This document shows positions 17,438 to 20,395 of a DNA stretch of 20,395 nt, one piece after another. Within the stretch, counting starts at the first letter, position 1; every line of letters begins with the position of its first letter. Location of the stretch: NCBI GenBank assembly GCA_003427395.1, contig BFEA01000245.1:283419-303813 (forward strand). The letters run 5' to 3'. Under the pieces are notes generated by a model that did no database searches, was not told the DNA's origin, and saw only the letters and a program-made list of their open reading frames with translations. The DNA is from Chara braunii. Lineage: Eukaryota; Streptophyta; Charophyceae; Charales; Characeae. Made by a program: the position numbers and the translations under genes.

Positions 17438-18026
17438 ATGTCTGTGGTCAGACTCCTCCAAGGGGCGAAGCTAGTCAACCTCATAAGGAAAAGAGACATC
17501 AAGCTGCTTAAGCTCCTTGATGTGTTGCTAGCTCGCACCTGGAGGAAGCCATGGCGAATGATCCTTGTGACATTCGCCACCAAAATCTTCCTCTTACCAC
17601 GGTCCCTGGGGAGGGTGATGGGCTTGTCGTCCTCTCTTTTGTGGGACGACACCGGAGGTTGGTGGAAAGCTCTTGGGTATTCGGGAGTTCCAGTGAGAAA
17701 GAGATATAGCTGTGAGATGGACGTTGATGCACAAAGAATGTCACCCGCTCGTTACAAAGACATTATTGACCCCTCCAATACCCTCCCCCGCCCCAAGGGG
17801 CGGAAACTCAAAGAAAGACCCAAGGAAAGAATGGGGAAAACAAAGAGAACCCTGGCAAGCTAACTACCCATCCCACCCCACTCCTCTCCCCTGGCTGTCT
17901 ATCCCTCCAAAAATTCCTACTGACTATGGATTGGTGCGCGATGAGGACATCGTGAATGAGTGGGGGGAATATGTCGGGACTGGTGAGTCCCAAATGATTT
18001 CCCGTTACTCAAGAGACAACGTATGA
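17438..18026 (+). pseudogene. possible gene remnant spread over several frames
   Basis: Protein-like stretches occur in successive frames: LEEAMANDPCDIRHQNLPL within 17521-17709 (closed by TAG 17707-17709); MDVDAQRMSPARYKDIIDP and a basic PKGRKLKERPKERMGK tail (frame of 17438-17863); and DYGLVRDEDIVNEWGEYVG (frame of 17712-18026). The I-DP-spacer-KGR-basic pattern loosely recalls the C-termini of plant Mutator/FAR1-type transposases, but no catalytic or SWIM motif is present, so I do not assign it. Equally, these may be chance frames, and minus-strand frames of similar length overlap them. Very uncertain. Confidence 0.2.
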
Positions 18027-18411
18027 CCAATTTGTGCACGGTAGAGAAAACCGGAGGCAGGAATGCTGGAAAAATCGGAGGCATGGGCACAGACAGTAGG
18101 AAGCTAGAGGCTGCCCGGAGTCGCAGGACCGCCAAACTAGAAAAGGAATTGTCTAAGTAGGAAGCAGCAAGGGACTGTGAGAGAATAGCAAGGGCGACAC
18201 TCTCCCCAAGGACGGAGGAGGGCCGCCGGGAAGTTGGTGACAACGTAAGAGGTGCGCAGCGAGGGAAGGGAGAAAGTAGGAAGGAACAGGGCGCAAGGCG
18301 CTGACGTGACGTGACGGCAGGACGGCCAAGGAGACCGTGGGACAGGCGGGAACTAGCACCCGGAGCGGAACAGCGTGTGGGACGCAAGGGGGAACGGGGA
18401 GCGGAGATCAC
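18027..18411. other. non-coding, purine-rich stretch
   Basis: No gene seen. The sequence is rich in G and A on the + strand, which opens long Pro/Ser/Leu-rich frames on the other strand without recognisable motifs. Confidence 0.4.
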
Positions 18412-18640
18412 CGTAAGGCGGAGGGACGTCAGGAGCACCAAGGGAAGACATGGCACAGGCAGGACGAAGTGCCGGGACCACAAGGAACTAAGAAGAAGTG
18501 TGGTGCCGACGGGACTAGGTGTCGGGGACCACGCAAGACCAAGGGATGACGTGGTATCGACAGGGCGAAGTACCAGAAACCGTGTAAGACCAAGGGATAG
18601 ACGAAGCGCGGGCAGGCCGAAGTGCCAGGGAACCACGTGG
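18412..18640. repeat. 51-bp tandem repeat, about 4.5 copies
   Basis: Units start near 18461, 18511, 18562 and 18613, with a partial copy before. The consensus includes GGCGAAGTGCCRGGGACCAC followed by GCAAGACCAAGGGA and TGACG. The period of 50-51 is a multiple of three in most units, so a + strand frame (18311-18646) shows 17-residue repeats. That protein is Arg/Gly-rich with no other support. Confidence 0.8.
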
Positions 18641-19300
18641 GCCTAGACGGGATGGCGGCGCCAGCGGAACCACTAGTAGGGTGGGTATGGATGGGATAAA
18701 ACGTCAGGAGTCGCGGACGGAGGACGAAGGTCGGAGCCGTCAGCGGGATAGATGGCAACCGGCCGATAGAGTGATGCGCGCAAGCGGGTCGTCACCCGGG
18801 GTGATGCCGGACGGAGGGAAGGGACTAGGAGCAATAAGAAGAGGAGGAGAAGTCGGGCGCTGATAGAAATTGTCAACAGAACGCGGGAGACGGGCATGCG
18901 ACGAGAAAGACGGAGGACACCTGGGGCGACCCAGGGGGATCCTGGACCAAGAACAACAACGATAAAAACAAAACAACATAATGACAGGTGGGGGGGACCA
19001 TCCGGGCCTGGGGTCCGGATGAAAATGACAAGTACCGCCGCGGCAAGCGCCGACAGGAGGAGAGGAGGGGACAGTAGTAATGACGGGGGCCGGCCGGCAG
19101 TCCAGGTTATTCCGTACCAGCCAAACCAAGAGAAACGAAGTTCCAAGGGCTCCACATGGAGAAAAGGCTGGCCGAAGAAAATCGGAGCAAGGGGATCTCG
19201 AAACTGGAGGCAGCGGCAGCAAAAAGGAGCCCCCTTTGGCCTTGAGGGTGCCATTATTGCAGTCCGGGGTGTAACGGCCATATGCCAGCTGCAAAATTAG
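18641..19300. other. non-coding, G/A-rich stretch
   Basis: Open frames on both strands are low-complexity (Arg/Gly on +, Pro/Ser/Leu on -) and overlap one another. No motif supports any of them. Confidence 0.4.
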
Positions 19301-19314
19301 ACCTTGGGAAAGGC

Positions 19315-19363
19315 CCAACAGCCAGAAAGAGAAGAAATAGCTGTTGGACACTTGCCCCAACAG
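19315..19363 (+). other. mutually exclusive hairpins (three-element inverted repeat)
   Basis: CCAACAGC (19315-19322) can pair with GCTGTTGG (19340-19347; 8 bp, 17-base loop), while CTGTTGG (19341-19347) can instead pair with CCAACAG (19357-19363; 7 bp, 9-base loop). The middle element can pair with only one partner at a time. Confidence 0.55.
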
Positions 19364-19519
19364 TAATGAGAGAAAAAAGGGAGAGAAAAGGGGGAGAGTG
19401 AGACAAAGGAGGAGGAAGGAGTGGAGGAAAAAGTGCCGCCAGGTTGGGACTGCAGCAGTAGGGATGGGCAGATCCCAATGATGACCTCATCCCTCCTAGA
19501 TCCTTGGAGTGCAGTCCGG

Positions 19520-19558
19520 ATTGCAGAGATAAGGCCCTTGGGGCATTATCTCTGCAAT
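19520..19558. other. long near-perfect hairpin (13-bp stem plus 4-bp inner stem)
   Basis: ATTGCAGAGATAA at 19520-19532 pairs perfectly with TTATCTCTGCAAT at 19546-19558. Inside, after one G/A mismatch, GCCC (19534-19537) pairs with GGGC (19541-19544) around a TTG loop. It is one of the strongest inverted repeats I noticed in the window. Confidence 0.8.
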
Positions 19559-19659
19559 ATCTGAATTAAAACAACAAAAATAAGGAAAAATGCTGATTTG
19601 AGTTGGCCGGCTCATTTTTGGGCCTTAGATCTGAGATCTGATCTCGCGGAGGAGGAAAT

Positions 19660-19694
19660 CTAGCCGTTTTTGTGGGCTGACACGAAACGGCTAG
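19660..19694. other. hairpin, 10-bp stem plus inner 4-bp stem
   Basis: CTAGCCGTTT at 19660-19669 pairs perfectly with AAACGGCTAG at 19685-19694. After a bulged T, TGTG pairs with CACG (one G-T pair), leaving a six-base loop. It is just upstream of a pyrimidine tract. Confidence 0.75.
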
Positions 19695-19701
19695 CTCCGG
19701 A

Positions 19702-19787
19702 TTCTTCCTCTTCTCTCCATCCTTCCTCTTCTCCCTCCTTCTCCTTCTCCTTCTCCTTCTTCTTCTTCTTCTTCTTCTTTTTTTCCT
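19702..19787 (+). repeat. 86-bp polypyrimidine tract with CTCCTT and CTT repeats
   Basis: Only one purine (A at 19719) in 86 bases. The tract moves from TTCCTC to (CTCCTT)n to (CTT)n and ends in a T-run. Such CT tracts are common near plant promoters and 5' untranslated regions, and can form triplex DNA. No downstream gene is visible. Confidence 0.9.
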
Positions 19788-19843
19788 AGCTTCGTATGCA
19801 TCCGGACTTGTGCTTTTTCGTGAGATTAGGGGTTGGGAGGGCT

Positions 19844-20395
19844 GCGATTCATCCTAGGATAGTTCCGTGAACTTTCCCCTTGAGTAGATGCTTCCAACTT
19901 TGAGTTTTCACTGTTGTGAGTGCTTGTACATGTTGCGATTCATCTTGTGACATTTCTGTGAAGTTTCCCCTTGATTAGATGCTTCCAACTTTGAGTTTTC
20001 ACTGTTGTGAGTGCTTGTACATGTTGCGATTCATCTTCTGAAACTTCCGTGAAGTTTCCCCTTGAGTAGATGCTTCCAACTTTGAGTTTTCACTTTTGTG
20101 AGTGCTTGTACATGTTGCGATATATCTTGTGACACTTCCGTGAAGTTTCCCTTTGAGTGGATGCTTCAAACTTTGAGTTTTCACTGTTGTGAGTTCTTGT
20201 ACATGTTGCGATTCATCTTGTGACACTTCCGTGAAGTTTCCCCTTGATTAGATGGTTCAAACTTTAATTTTCACTGTTGTGAGTGCTTGTACATGTTGCA
20301 ATTCATCTTGTGACACTTCCGTGAAGTTTCCCCTTGATTAGATGGTTCGAACTTTGAGTTTTCACTGTTGTGAGTGCTTGTACATGTTGCGATTC
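19844..20395. repeat. 91-bp tandem satellite, about six copies, open at the right edge
   Basis: The GATGCTTCCAACTTT landmark (or a variant) recurs at 19887, 19978, 20069, 20160, 20251 and 20341: period 91, with one 90-base step caused by a one-base loss in the fifth unit. Each unit contains GTGAAGTTTCCCCTTGA, TTTTCACTGTTGTGAG, TGCTTGTACATGTTGCGATTC. The first copy is the most divergent (CCTAGGATAG in place of TTGTGACATT), as expected at an array edge. The period is not a multiple of three, so the minus-strand frame across it is a by-product. The array continues beyond the window. Confidence 0.95.

Noticed and set aside
18551-18558. TGGTATC as the start of a tRNA-Met-type primer binding site
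   Set aside because: The match stops after seven bases, and it lies inside the 51-bp repeat, far from the expected place.
18311-19300. Several Arg/Gly-rich + frames and Pro/Ser/Leu-rich minus frames (up to 239 codons)
   Set aside because: Low-complexity products of strand-biased G/A composition and the 51-bp repeat. They overlap each other on both strands.
19999-20226. 75-codon minus-strand frame in the satellite
   Set aside because: The 91-bp period is not a codon multiple, so the frame is an accident of the repeat.
1-20395. CRISPR arrays, tRNA or rRNA genes
   Set aside because: The tandem arrays have no constant-repeat and variable-spacer pattern, and I found no tRNA or rRNA landmarks.

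Overview
This window looks like nuclear DNA of a plant-lineage eukaryote. It has long repeat-rich non-coding stretches, several unrelated tandem repeats, a TC microsatellite, a 91-bp satellite, and one large degraded Ty3/gypsy-class LTR retrotransposon on the + strand. The gag and pol wording (for example YIDDNPVKG at the RT active site and MGFTNAVAEAQRRM in motif B) reminds me of retroelement proteins from the charophyte alga Chara. That assignment is recollection plus inference, not a search result. No bacterial operon, CRISPR array, rRNA or tRNA gene was seen.

Layout. 1-80 is (TC)40. 81-2970 holds no supportable gene, only two GC-rich hairpins. 2971-6414 is the most unusual part: four tandem + strand ORFs of about 250-270 codons (A, B, C, D) that are divergent copies of one unrecognised protein family. 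B and C are open; A has one internal stop and D has two. 6415-6806 is a spacer. 6807-13441 is the gag-protease-RT-RNase H-integrase region. Gag-protease occupies one frame (6807-10127, two internal stops). RT to integrase occupies the -1 frame (about 10082-13441, three internal stops). A UUUUUUA heptamer in the correct phase lies at the junction. 13560-13770 is a degenerate 65-bp tandem repeat. 13841-14474 is a third coding unit in the env position, split over two frames. Purine-tract candidates lie at 14696-14712 and about 14899-14922, but I could not find an LTR pair or a primer binding site by eye, so the element's ends are unresolved.

14475-19840 is mainly non-coding, with four or more separate minisatellite-like repeats, a weak gene-remnant candidate near 17438-18026, and a cluster of strong inverted repeats at 19315-19694 followed by an 86-bp pyrimidine tract. 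From 19844 to the window end runs a 91-bp tandem satellite, about six copies, continuing past the edge.

How it fits together. The gag-pol part is a dead copy of a self-replicating element: capsid-like gag, aspartic protease, RT/RNase H and DD35E integrase can all be read, but none is free of damage. The A-D array and the 3' ORF are accessory genes carried on the same strand. TGTGCAG motifs resembling splice acceptors sit 11-19 bases before the start codons of B, D and gag, suggesting (inference) that downstream ORFs may have been expressed by splicing from a common leader.
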